From the NCBI RefSeq assembly GCF_007830175.1, contig NZ_VLKH01000005.1:169653-233652 (forward strand): a stretch of DNA of 64,000 nucleotides. The letters are read 5' to 3'. Below are positions 56,628-64,000 of the stretch, one piece after another. The notes below the pieces were generated by a model, which was not told the origin of the DNA, ran no database searches, and was given only the letters and a program-made list of their open reading frames with translations. How positions within the stretch are numbered: position 1 is the first letter of the stretch; every line of letters begins with the position of its first letter. This DNA is from Sedimentibacter saalensis (GTDB lineage Bacteria > Bacillota > Clostridia > Tissierellales > Sedimentibacteraceae). The translations under genes were made by a program, and so were the position numbers.

Positions 56628-57539
56628 ATGATGAATATAATAAATCCAAGCATTAAGCTTAAAAGTATCATAGACCGAAATGATTACGAGAAAATAAAGT
56701 ACTTAGAAAATATATGCCATGAACATGATAAAACATCACTTAAACTTGAACTTGATTATAAATTAAGTAACTTGAAGTCACCAGAAACAAATTTAGTTAA
56801 CATAAATGAATTTATGTATTTTAACAATGATGAGCTTATAGGGTACTTAGGAATCTGTGATTTCGGAGGGGACGAAATCGAAGTGAACGGAATGGTTCAT
56901 CCCCAGTATAGAAGAATGGGTGTTTTCAAAAGACTTTTTTCACTGGTTCGTGATGAATGGCAGAAAAGAAAATCCGTTTCCATGCTGCTTATAAGTGACC
57001 ATCAATCAACTTCCGGAATTGAATTCATAAAAAGTGTATGTGACGGGTATGCTCATTCTGAATATGACATGATTTTAAACATTGAAAGTTTTCAAAAATT
57101 ACAATCTAAAACTCTTAAGTTAAGAAAAATCACAAAAGATGATGCATCAGAAATTGCAAGACAAAATTCAATGTATTTCAATATGGAGTTCTCAGAAGAA
57201 GATAACATTGAAACAGAGGGCGGAAGCTATAAAAACATTACATATATGGCAGAAAAAGAACATGAAGCAATTGGCAAGGTAAGGATTGAAATCAACAACA
57301 AACAAGGAGGAATTTATGGATTGGGTGTATTGCCTGAATACAGGGGCCTTGGTTACGGACGTCAAATACTTTCAATGGCAATTGAAGAACTCTTGAAAAA
57401 CAATGCTGAAAGTATTTTTTTGCAGGTTCTCACAAATAACAAAAATGCACTTAATCTTTACAAGTCCTGCGGTTTTTCTGAAAGATACACCATGGATTAT
57501 TATATTATTAGAAATGACAATGGAGAGAATTATGGATGA
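56628..57539 (+). CDS. Tandem-domain GNAT acetyltransferase
   Basis: The 303-residue product contains two GNAT-like halves. The first has VNGMVHPQYRRMGVFKRLF near residue 88; the second has GLGVLPEYRGLGYGRQIL near residue 230, with the acetyl-CoA-binding (R/Q)xxGxG/A pattern, followed by NNKNALNLYKSCGF. The second half looks catalytic. The first lacks part of the pattern (RRMGVF) and may be a pseudo-domain. The substrate is unknown. Two ATGs, 56628 and 56631, follow GGGGG. The last 8 bases overlap the next gene. Confidence 0.88.
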   Translation: MMNIINPSIKLKSIIDRNDYEKIKYLENICHEHDKTSLKLELDYKLSNLKSPETNLVNINEFMYFNNDELIGYLGICDFGGDEIEVNGMVHPQYRRMGVFKRLFSLVRDEWQKRKSVSMLLISDHQSTSGIEFIKSVCDGYAHSEYDMILNIESFQKLQSKTLKLRKITKDDASEIARQNSMYFNMEFSEEDNIETEGGSYKNITYMAEKEHEAIGKVRIEINNKQGGIYGLGVLPEYRGLGYGRQILSMAIEELLKNNAESIFLQVLTNNKNALNLYKSCGFSERYTMDYYIIRNDNGENYG

Positions 57540-57750
57540 TAACAAAAAATCCGAAATAATGGACAAAATGACAAAGGTATGTATCTGCAAGGGAATTTCA
57601 AGGTCTTCAATCAAGAAAGCCATAAAGGAAGGTGCCCTTACAGTTGATGAAGTAAACAAAATTACCGGCTCAGGCGGAGGTTCCTGCGGAGGAAATAAAT
57701 GCAGGGAAAAAATTCTCATGCTTATTAATGAATGGGAGGAAAATCAATGA
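57532..57750 (+). CDS. BFD-like [2Fe-2S]-binding small protein
   Basis: The 72-residue product has KVCICKGISRSSIKKAIKEG and GGGSCGGNKCREKI, giving the CxC...CxxxxC spacing of BFD-like domains. These bind a [2Fe-2S] cluster and are known in bacterioferritin-associated ferredoxin and in subunits of nitrite reductases and dehydrogenases. Here it is a free-standing domain whose gene overlaps both neighbours (8 and 4 bases). ATG 57532 has GGAGAG upstream. A longer frame from 57403 lies inside the acetyltransferase gene and has no ribosome-binding site. Confidence 0.85.
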   Translation: MDDNKKSEIMDKMTKVCICKGISRSSIKKAIKEGALTVDEVNKITGSGGGSCGGNKCREKILMLINEWEENQ

Positions 57751-58448
57751 ATCAGGACTTACAAAATATAATTGAAGAAAGCGACAACATAGTATTTTTC
57801 GGTGGAGCAGGTGTGTCAACTGAAAGCGGCATACCGGATTTTAGAAGTGTTGACGGGCTGTACAGCACAACATACAAATATCCGCCTGAAACAATCATTT
57901 CTCACAGTTTTTTTGTGAGAAACACATCTGAATTTTATGATTTTTACAAAAATAAAATGATATTTTTAGACGCTTTGCCAAATCAAGCTCACATAAAGCT
58001 TGCTGAACTTGAAAAAAGAGGAAAGCTAAAATGTGTTATAACACAAAATATTGATGGACTTCATCAGGAAGCCGGCAGCAAAAATGTTCTGGAGCTTCAC
58101 GGTTCAGTCAGGCGCAATTACTGTATGAAGTGCGGTAAGTTTTATGACGTGTACAGCATAGTAAATTCAAAGGGTGTTCCAAAGTGCCAGTGCGGAGGAA
58201 CTATAAAACCCGATGTAGTGTTGTATGAGGAAAGCCTTGATAGTGAAATTTTAGAAAAATCTGTGGAATACATAGAAAAAGCCGATGTGCTCATAGTTGG
58301 GGGAACTTCACTTGTTGTGTATCCTGCAGCAGGTCTCATTAATTATTTTAAGGGGAAAAAGCTTGTGCTTATAAACAAGTCTTCAACTTCACTGGATAAA
58401 AGGGCTGATTTGGTAATCTGCGACAATATCGGAAAAGTATTTCAATAA
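57747..58448 (+). CDS. NAD-dependent protein deacylase, sirtuin family (Sir2/CobB)
   Basis: Sirtuins remove acetyl or other acyl groups from lysines using NAD+. The 233-residue product has GGAGVSTESGIPDFRS near residue 21, TQNIDGLHQEAGS, the catalytic His in LHGSVRRNYC, zinc-binding cysteines CMKC and CQCGG, and GGTSLVVYPAAGL. All expected motifs are present. ATG 57747 overlaps the previous stop (ATGA) and is preceded by GGAGG. The upstream acetyltransferase could provide the opposing activity. Confidence 0.96.
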   Translation: MNQDLQNIIEESDNIVFFGGAGVSTESGIPDFRSVDGLYSTTYKYPPETIISHSFFVRNTSEFYDFYKNKMIFLDALPNQAHIKLAELEKRGKLKCVITQNIDGLHQEAGSKNVLELHGSVRRNYCMKCGKFYDVYSIVNSKGVPKCQCGGTIKPDVVLYEESLDSEILEKSVEYIEKADVLIVGGTSLVVYPAAGLINYFKGKKLVLINKSSTSLDKRADLVICDNIGKVFQ

Positions 58449-58465
58449 ATCAAAATGAGGATTAA

Positions 58466-60451
58466 ATGTACAGAAGAAAAGAAATATTAAGCATACTTGC
58501 AGTAATGATTTTAGTAGTTGTAATTATAATATTTGCTTATGAAAGAGATGTAAGGAAAAACTTGACAAGCTCTGAAATTCAGTGGCTCAAAGAGCAGGAC
58601 TCCATTATTTATGCAGCAAACGACAATGCTCCGCCACTGCGTTTTGTAGACGAAATTGATGATCAGTACAAAGGTGTTGTGGTGGACTACATCAATCAGC
58701 TGTCTCTTGAACTTGGAGTTGACATTCAGACTGTTCCCATGGAGTGGAATCATGCATTGGAATCACTGAAAAATGGAAATACTCACATATGTGATATGTT
58801 TGTTAATGAGGAAAGAAGCAGATATTATTTGTTTACAGACCCCATTTACAATTTAAGGACAGTTCTTCTTACAAAAAACAACAAAAGCTTTGAATTAGAA
58901 CAAATTAACAACATGGTAATTGCAACAGAAAAAGGTGATTATGCCAATGCATACTTAATTGAAAATTATCCTGCTGCAAATCTTGTGTACACTCAAAATG
59001 TTGAAGAAGGACTTGAAATGTTTTTATCAGGTAAAGTTGATGCAGTAATTGGCGATGAGCCAATTATAACATATCTTCTTGTGGAGAGGGGTCAAAATAC
59101 AAATCCTAATTATATCAATCAGGTTCTCTATGAAGAAGAGGTTGTTCTTGCTGTATCAAAAAATAAGCCTGAGCTTGTTTCCATACTCAACAAGGCTATT
59201 TTGCAGATGAACAAAAAAGGACAACTTGAAAAAATTCAGCAAAAGTGGTTTGGAATATCAACGCCTCTCATTGCAAAGAAGACTGACGCAGAAATGATTG
59301 AAAATATAATTATTTCCGTTATAATAGCTTTAATTGGTTTCACAGTGATAATTTTAAACAACTATTCTCTAAAAAAACAGGTGAGACGTAGAACCATTGA
59401 ACTTGAAAGCAGCCGCAATGAGCTTAGGATAATTTTTGACGGCATGACTGAATACATGATTGTAGTTGACAAAAACAAAAATATTATAAACTGCAATAAA
59501 AGTTTTGCTGATTTTTCTGGAACTACAAGAGAAAAAATTGCAGGAGAAAACTGTGAAAATTATTTGAAAAATTTCTGCAACGGCTGCACAGGCTGCATGG
59601 CTGATGAAACTCTCAAATTGCAGAAAACAATCAAAAAAGAAGTAATGGCTGGCAAGGATGTTTATGAAATAACTTGTCAGCTGCTAAAAGGAGCAGAAGA
59701 CACTGTACTCATTTCAATAAAAAATATAACAATAGATAAAATAAACAGAAACCAAATGCTTCAGACAAACAAAATGATTGCAGTGGGGCAGCTTGCAGCA
59801 GGCATGGCTCACGAAATCAGAAATCCGCTGGGGATTATCAGGACACAGAGTTACTTGCTTCGTTTAAATGAAAATCAGGAAGAAACAACAAACAAGTCTC
59901 TGGATTTCATAGATTCAAGCGTGAACAGGGCAAGTTCGATAATAGACAACATACTTAGTTTTTCAAGACTTACGGGAAACAAAAAAGATTTTGTAAATCT
60001 GAAGGAAATAATTCAAAAAATAATAGAGATGCACAATGATATAATCAAAAAAGAAAATATAAGAGTTTCTCTAGAATGCAGTATTGATGAAAAGCTGAAA
60101 TTGAGCACAGAAAGCATGGAACACATTTTGCTTAACCTTATTTCAAACGCAGTAGAAGCAATGGAGCATGGGGGAGAAATTAAAATAAACGCCAATGTAG
60201 AAGAAGGCAATATCATCATTGTGTGCGAAGATACAGGATGCGGAATTGACGAAAAAAACATGAACAACATATTCAATCCTTTTTTTACAACGAAGGAACT
60301 TGGAAAGGGAACAGGCCTTGGGTTGTTTATTGTTTATTCGGAAGTGGAAAAAATGGGCGGCAAAATTCATGTATCCAGCAAACTTGGAGAAGGAACAAAG
60401 TTTACCATAACAATACCAGCAGAAAGGAACAATGATGACAGGATTATTTAA
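58466..60451 (+). CDS. Sensor histidine kinase with periplasmic-binding-protein-like sensor and PAS domain
   Basis: The 661-residue product has a membrane segment (about 8-24), an extracellular domain (about 45-270) like amino-acid-binding SBP_bac_3 proteins (VVDYINQLSLELGVDIQTVP, VDAVIGDEP, GQLEKIQQKWFG), and a second membrane segment (about 283-303). A PAS domain containing a cysteine group NFCNGCTGC near residue 370, a HisKA domain with MAHEIRNPLGI (His about 449), and an HATPase with NLISNAVEAM, EDTGCGID and GKGTGLGLF complete it. The sensor type suggests an amino acid ligand. It overlaps the response regulator gene by 20 bases. Confidence 0.92.
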   Translation: MYRRKEILSILAVMILVVVIIIFAYERDVRKNLTSSEIQWLKEQDSIIYAANDNAPPLRFVDEIDDQYKGVVVDYINQLSLELGVDIQTVPMEWNHALESLKNGNTHICDMFVNEERSRYYLFTDPIYNLRTVLLTKNNKSFELEQINNMVIATEKGDYANAYLIENYPAANLVYTQNVEEGLEMFLSGKVDAVIGDEPIITYLLVERGQNTNPNYINQVLYEEEVVLAVSKNKPELVSILNKAILQMNKKGQLEKIQQKWFGISTPLIAKKTDAEMIENIIISVIIALIGFTVIILNNYSLKKQVRRRTIELESSRNELRIIFDGMTEYMIVVDKNKNIINCNKSFADFSGTTREKIAGENCENYLKNFCNGCTGCMADETLKLQKTIKKEVMAGKDVYEITCQLLKGAEDTVLISIKNITIDKINRNQMLQTNKMIAVGQLAAGMAHEIRNPLGIIRTQSYLLRLNENQEETTNKSLDFIDSSVNRASSIIDNILSFSRLTGNKKDFVNLKEIIQKIIEMHNDIIKKENIRVSLECSIDEKLKLSTESMEHILLNLISNAVEAMEHGGEIKINANVEEGNIIIVCEDTGCGIDEKNMNNIFNPFFTTKELGKGTGLGLFIVYSEVEKMGGKIHVSSKLGEGTKFTITIPAERNNDDRII

Positions 60452-61796
60452 AATATTAATAGTTGATGATGATGCAGATTACAGAGAAACATATAAGATG
60501 CTTCTTAAAAGAAAAGGATACAATATAGAAGCCGCATGTTCTGCCGAAGAAGCATTAAATGTAATGGATAAGGAATTTTACCCTCTTATTATTACAGACA
60601 TTATGATGCCCGGTAAAGACGGAGTGAGCTTTTTAAGGGAAGTAAAGGACTTATATGACAAAAATGTTGAAGTTATAATGGTAACCGGCTACGGCAGCAT
60701 TGAGACAGCAGTACAGACAATGAAAATGGGAGCCTTTGGTTATTTTATCAAAAGTCATAACCCGGAAGAGCTGATACTTGAAATAGAAAAAGTTTATAAA
60801 ATATTTTCTCTGCAAAACATCAATAAAATCAACAAAAACAATGAAAAGGGCAGACATCTTTGTACCAGCAAAAACAAGAAAATGCAGAAGGTTTTTGAAA
60901 TGGTTGAACTTGTGGCTGCAAGCAACTCAAACGTACTGATTACAGGAGAATCAGGAGTAGGTAAGGAAATAATTGCCCATTTGATTCATGAAAAAAGCCC
61001 ACGTGCTCAAATGCCGTTCATACCAATAAACTGTCAGTATTTTTCTGCAGGATTAATTGAATCTGAGCTGTTCGGACATGAAAAGGGAGCCTTCACAGGT
61101 GCAGCCTCAAGAAGAATAGGGCATCTTGAAGAAGCAAACGGCGGAACAATTTTCCTCGATGAAATCGGAGACATGGAAGAAAACACACAGGTGAAGCTGT
61201 TAAGAGTATTGGAAACAAAGAAGATTGAGAGAATAGGATCAAACAAATTAATTGATGTTGATTTCAGGCTGGTTTCAGCAACAAACAAAGATCTTGGCAA
61301 ATCTGTTCTTTCAGGCAGGTTCAGGGAAGACTTGTACTACAGGATAAACACCATAGAAATAAAGGTTCCTCCCCTCAGAGAACGAAGGGAAGACATTGAA
61401 GATTTGATTTATTTTTTCATCAACAGGTTCAACATGGAAATGGGAAAGGGAATAAAGACCATTGACGAAGATACAAAAGCATATCTTTTAGACTACAAAT
61501 ATCCCGGCAACATAAGGGAGCTTAAGAATATTATTGAAAGGCTTGTGGTTTTGTCAAATGGAGGTGTACTTAAGGCAGAAATGTTCAAAACCGAGAAAAT
61601 CAATGTCAATGAAAATGAAAAAGAAAATATTACACCTTACAAGGAAGCAAAACAAAATTTTGAAAAGCGTTACATTATTCAGGTGTTGAAAGAATGCCAA
61701 AACAACATAACACATGCTGCAAATATTATGGAAATAAGCAGAAGACAGCTTTTCAACAAAATAATTGAGTTGGACCTTAAGGAATATATCAAATAA
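60432..61796 (+). CDS. NtrC-family sigma-54-dependent response regulator
   Basis: The 454-residue product has a receiver domain with the acidic pocket VDDDADYRE and phosphorylation site TDIMMPG (Asp about 55), an AAA+ domain with Walker A GESGVGKE and the sigma-54-contact motif GAFTGA, then GTIFLDEIGDM. The C-terminal Fis-type helix-turn-helix reads NNITHAANIMEISRRQLFNKI. It should activate sigma-54 RNA polymerase when phosphorylated by the kinase encoded with it. A consensus sigma-54 promoter lies 100 bases after its stop codon. Starts at 60432 and 60435 are both possible. Confidence 0.95.
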   Translation: MMTGLFKILIVDDDADYRETYKMLLKRKGYNIEAACSAEEALNVMDKEFYPLIITDIMMPGKDGVSFLREVKDLYDKNVEVIMVTGYGSIETAVQTMKMGAFGYFIKSHNPEELILEIEKVYKIFSLQNINKINKNNEKGRHLCTSKNKKMQKVFEMVELVAASNSNVLITGESGVGKEIIAHLIHEKSPRAQMPFIPINCQYFSAGLIESELFGHEKGAFTGAASRRIGHLEEANGGTIFLDEIGDMEENTQVKLLRVLETKKIERIGSNKLIDVDFRLVSATNKDLGKSVLSGRFREDLYYRINTIEIKVPPLRERREDIEDLIYFFINRFNMEMGKGIKTIDEDTKAYLLDYKYPGNIRELKNIIERLVVLSNGGVLKAEMFKTEKINVNENEKENITPYKEAKQNFEKRYIIQVLKECQNNITHAANIMEISRRQLFNKIIELDLKEYIK

Positions 61797-61810
61797 TAGG
61801 AAAAAAAGTG

Positions 61811-61852
61811 CTAGGAAAAAAATTTCCCGTTGAAAAAAATTTCCTGGTATTT
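61811..61852. promoter_or_regulatory. Tandem near-palindromes upstream of the sigma-54 promoter; possible activator sites and terminator
   Basis: GGAAAAAAATTTCC (61814-61827) is followed 17 bases on by GAAAAAAATTTCC (61832-61844). Each has a GGAAA/TTTCC-like symmetry. The outer parts can also pair as CTAGGAAA with TTTCCTGG (one G-T pair) before a T-run, a possible terminator for the regulator gene. As upstream activator sites they lie 55-90 bases before the -24/-12 promoter. Confidence 0.45.
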
Positions 61853-61897
61853 TTTATGCCTTTTGGCCTTGTTGCCGGTTTTAATTCATATAAAATG

Positions 61898-61914
61898 TTG
61901 GCATGCATATTGCT
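61898..61914 (+). promoter_or_regulatory. Sigma-54 (-24/-12) promoter of the NhaC-ort operon
   Basis: TTGGCATGCATATTGCT matches the TGGCAC-N5-TTGCW consensus, with the invariant GG (61900-61901) and GC (61912-61913) at the required spacing of 10 bases. Transcription would start near 61925, giving a short leader to ATG 61953. A sigma-54 activator is encoded directly upstream. Confidence 0.88.
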
Positions 61915-61952
61915 TATATATAAGTGAACTATATATTATTGGAGGTAATCAA

Positions 61953-63389
61953 ATGGAATCACAAAGAAAGAAACTTGAGTTTTACGGCGGTGAATGGATG
62001 TCATTTATTCCATTCCTGGTATTTTTGGCATTAATAATCACAACAACATTTCATTTTGGATCAATTTCAGACGGCGCTTTGTGGGTGCCTGCATTTATGG
62101 CTATTATCGTCGGTTTTTTCTTTGCAAAAAACAAAAGTGATTTTGCTAATGCTGTAATTGATGGTATGGCAAGCAAGGAAGCAATAATCCCTGTAGTGTG
62201 CTGGCTGTTTGCAGGTGTATTTTCAAGAATATTGAGAACATCTGGTCTTGCATCAGGTATTGCCGGTGTTGCAGCAGGCATGGGGGTAAGCAGCACAATG
62301 TTCATAGTTGTTTCATTTATCGCATCAGCTGTTTTTGCAACTGCATCAGGTACTGGCTTTGGCACAATAGCAGCAGGCATGGGCGTTCTTTATCCGGCAG
62401 GTGTTGCTCTTGGTGCTAATCCTGCAATGATGGCAGGAGTTATAATTTCAGGAGGAGCATTTGGTGACAACCTGGCTCCTGTTTCAGACACAACAATTTG
62501 TTCTGCAACTTCACAAGGCGTTGATGTACCTGGAGTTGTTAGATCAAGACTTAAATATGCCATGGCAGCAGGATTAATAACAATCATATGTATTTTTATA
62601 TTCGGTTCAGGAAGTGGGGCAGCCGGAGCTGCAGCTGAAGCTTACAGCTATGATCCTAAAACATTGCTCATGTTAATTCCTGTTATAGCAACAATATACA
62701 TTGCTGTAAAAACTGGAGATATAATAATTGCTACAACTATAGGTTCAGTGTTTGCTGCAGCAACAGGAGTTGCCGCTGGATTGTTTGACATAGTTCAAAT
62801 AGATGTAGTTGATGCAGTAAGACCTGCTCTGCTGACAGTTTCAGGTGCCGGACTTGACCGTACAGTAGGTGGAGTTATTTATGCAGGTTTAAACAGCATG
62901 ATTCAGGTTTGTATACTTGCACTTCTTCTCTTTGGTTCAATTTCCATAATGAGACAAGGACAGGGAGATGTAAAGCTCTTAAATGCCCTGGGAAAAGTTG
63001 CAAACACAAGAATTGGAGCAGAGCTTACAATTTCAGGAATGGTAATAATCCTTTCAGCACTTATGGGATTGAATGCACCGGCAATTCTGGCAGTTGGAGC
63101 TTCATTTGCAAAACCTTTGGGAGACAAGCATGGAATAAGCCCATACAGAGTTGCAAACCTTCTGGATGCACAGTCAAACACATTGTGTTATGCACTGCCT
63201 TGGACACCAGCCATGATTTACACATTGGGTTTTGCAGCTGACAGCAGCGCCCCATTAGTGGCAACACAAGTTATGCCATACGTATTTTATTCATACGCAA
63301 TGCTTGCAGTAATGTTTATTTCTATACTGGCTGGCATTGGACAAAACGACAATTTAAGTAAAGCATCAAAACAAAAGAAAGAAGCTTAA
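61953..63389 (+). CDS. NhaC-family Na+/H+ antiporter-like transporter
   Basis: The 478-residue product is a polytopic membrane protein with about ten to twelve segments. It carries the family-typical stretch GGAFGDNLAPVSDTTICSATSQGVD near residue 168 in parts, and a Gly/Ala-rich core. NhaC and related antiporters exchange ions or, in some cases, amino acids or organic acids with amine exchange. In this setting ornithine or ammonium-linked transport is plausible but not shown. ATG 61953 follows GGAGG. An upstream in-frame TTG at 61830 is rejected because the sigma-54 promoter lies after it. Confidence 0.9.
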   Translation: MESQRKKLEFYGGEWMSFIPFLVFLALIITTTFHFGSISDGALWVPAFMAIIVGFFFAKNKSDFANAVIDGMASKEAIIPVVCWLFAGVFSRILRTSGLASGIAGVAAGMGVSSTMFIVVSFIASAVFATASGTGFGTIAAGMGVLYPAGVALGANPAMMAGVIISGGAFGDNLAPVSDTTICSATSQGVDVPGVVRSRLKYAMAAGLITIICIFIFGSGSGAAGAAAEAYSYDPKTLLMLIPVIATIYIAVKTGDIIIATTIGSVFAAATGVAAGLFDIVQIDVVDAVRPALLTVSGAGLDRTVGGVIYAGLNSMIQVCILALLLFGSISIMRQGQGDVKLLNALGKVANTRIGAELTISGMVIILSALMGLNAPAILAVGASFAKPLGDKHGISPYRVANLLDAQSNTLCYALPWTPAMIYTLGFAADSSAPLVATQVMPYVFYSYAMLAVMFISILAGIGQNDNLSKASKQKKEA

Positions 63390-63399
63390 AATGATAATG

Positions 63400-63485
63400 A
63401 CTGCCATGTATTTGCATGGCAGTTAAAAATTATAAAAGCCCTAACCCCATTGTAGGGTTACTGTCCTCCCGCTGAAAAATGGCGG
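63400..63485 (+). ncRNA. Structured gap between the antiporter gene and ortA (candidate leader RNA)
   Basis: ACTGCCATG and CATGGCAGT form a 9-bp hairpin (63400-63423), but no T-run follows, so it is not a simple terminator. TAACCC and GGGTTA pair at 63442-63460, and CCGC with GCGG at 63469-63485. A row of short hairpins just before ortA may be an mRNA stability element or a regulatory leader. No known riboswitch class is recognised. Confidence 0.35.
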
Positions 63486-63526
63486 AATAGTCAATTACCG
63501 TAATATATAAAAAGGAAGTGTTTTAA

Positions 63527-63832
63527 ATGATAAAAAAAGGCGAATGGGTTTTAATCCACAGAAATGTATTAGAACCATCACAAAGAGCTCCTCAGGTTCC
63601 AGATGACACAAAACAGGTACCACTGGAATTATGGGTTAAAGGATATTTGCAGTCAGATGCAAATATTGGAGATGAAGTAACAGTTTTAACAAGAACAAAG
63701 CGCGAAGAGCGCGGAACATTGTTGGAAGCTAATCCATATTACAAACATGATTTTGGCAAGTTTGTTCCTGAACTTTTGGTAGTGAGCGAACAAGTAAGAA
63801 ACATCTTATTTGGAGGTGCAGAAAATGAATAA
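63527..63832 (+). CDS. ortA: 2-amino-4-oxopentanoate thiolase, alpha subunit OrtA
   Basis: OrtA and OrtB cleave 2-amino-4-oxopentanoate with coenzyme A to D-alanine and acetyl-CoA in oxidative ornithine fermentation. The 101-residue product has GEWVLIHRNVLEP, RAPQVPDDTKQVPLELWVKG and LLEANPYYKHDFGKFVPELL, which I recognise as the small subunit. The ATG follows GGAAGTG. Its last 8 bases overlap the ortB start, so translation is coupled. Confidence 0.93.
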   Translation: MIKKGEWVLIHRNVLEPSQRAPQVPDDTKQVPLELWVKGYLQSDANIGDEVTVLTRTKREERGTLLEANPYYKHDFGKFVPELLVVSEQVRNILFGGAENE

Positions 63833-64000
63833 AGATATGAGCTACGCTGCAGTCATGGCCAGAAGACCGGAAATAATGAAAAATTCAGCAGGACTTGATT
63901 TTTCTCAGTTTGAAAGCGGTTCAATTGCATTTGACTATGAAAGAATGATGAAAGAAGCAGGATTTACAATTGCAGAAATTCAAAAAATTCAGTCAGAGCA
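63825..64000 (+). CDS. ortB: 2-amino-4-oxopentanoate thiolase, beta subunit OrtB (5' part)
   Basis: The frame runs off the window after about 58 residues: MNKDMSYAAVMARRPEIM at the start, then FESGSIAFDYERMM and IQKIQSE. This is the N-terminus of the PLP-dependent beta subunit OrtB as I remember it; the catalytic lysine lies beyond the window. ATG 63825 follows GGAGGTG. Further ornithine-degradation genes (or-4, oraSE, ord) would be expected downstream. Confidence 0.9.
   Translation, partial: MNKDMSYAAVMARRPEIMKNSAGLDFSQFESGSIAFDYERMMKEAGFTIAEIQKIQSE

Noticed and set aside
57403..57531. A longer frame giving the BFD-like protein a 43-residue extension.
   Set aside because: It lies inside the acetyltransferase gene without a ribosome-binding site; the family domain begins after ATG 57532.
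61830..61952. A TTG start giving the antiporter a 41-residue N-terminal extension.
   Set aside because: The extension would be encoded across the sigma-54 promoter and upstream of the transcript start; ATG 61953 has a proper GGAGG.

Overview
The window is a gene-dense, AT-rich stretch of a bacterial chromosome. It fits an anaerobic, spore-forming, amino-acid-fermenting member of the Clostridia. The reasons are spoIVA next to der-plsY-gpsA, the sepF/ylm cluster, remA-gmk-rpoZ-priA-def-fmt-rsmB-rlmN-prpC-prkC-rsgA-rpe-thiN, a DUF4364 gene, and the start of an ornithine-degradation operon (ortA-ortB) behind a sigma-54 promoter. A Tissierellia lineage such as Sedimentibacter is my best guess, from gene content only. 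I saw no rRNA, tRNA, CRISPR array, prophage, transposase or plasmid genes.

Layout. 1-5.2 kb: the end of a DUF512 protein, then der, plsY, gpsA and spoIVA. 5.2-11.5 kb: a HlyD-like protein and the ylm/sepF cell-division cluster running into lspA, rluD and pyrR. 11.7-13.4 kb: rqcH on the minus strand. 13.7-28.5 kb: a long housekeeping series from yicC to asnS covering nucleotide supply, replication restart, translation, rRNA modification, the PP2C phosphatase/PASTA kinase pair and ribosome assembly. 28.6-35.2 kb: rpmB (minus strand), Asp23, a DAK2/FakA-like protein, recG, rsmD, coaD and a coiled-coil protein. 35.2-36.7 kb: a TIM-barrel protein of unknown function (minus strand) and an acetyltransferase. 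36.8-43.2 kb: the protein-quality-control block tig-clpP-clpX-lon-ysxC. 43.3-51.6 kb: an anti-sigma-type ATPase, a nuclease-helicase, an aminotransferase, cysteine desulfurase-thiI, serA and rnhA. 51.6-58.4 kb: more accessory genes, namely LysM, patatin, ferritin, beta-propeller, DUF4364, a lipoprotein deacetylase, and a tightly overlapping acetyltransferase / [2Fe-2S] / sirtuin trio. 58.4-64 kb: a two-component system of a histidine kinase with a solute-binding-protein-like sensor and an NtrC-type regulator, directly upstream of a textbook -24/-12 promoter, an NhaC-type antiporter, ortA and the start of ortB.

The least ordinary content lies in the regulation and in the spaces between genes. 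The regulator-promoter-antiporter-ort arrangement looks like a self-contained, substrate-induced ornithine-fermentation locus. The GNAT-BFD-Sir2 trio could be a small acetylation/deacetylation cassette with a redox component. spoIVA appears to start at an ATT codon. Two families of palindromic intergenic elements (four and two copies) keep their hairpins through paired base changes, and a third structured region precedes the cysteine desulfurase gene.

All assignments come from reading the sequence and recalling family motifs; no database search was run.
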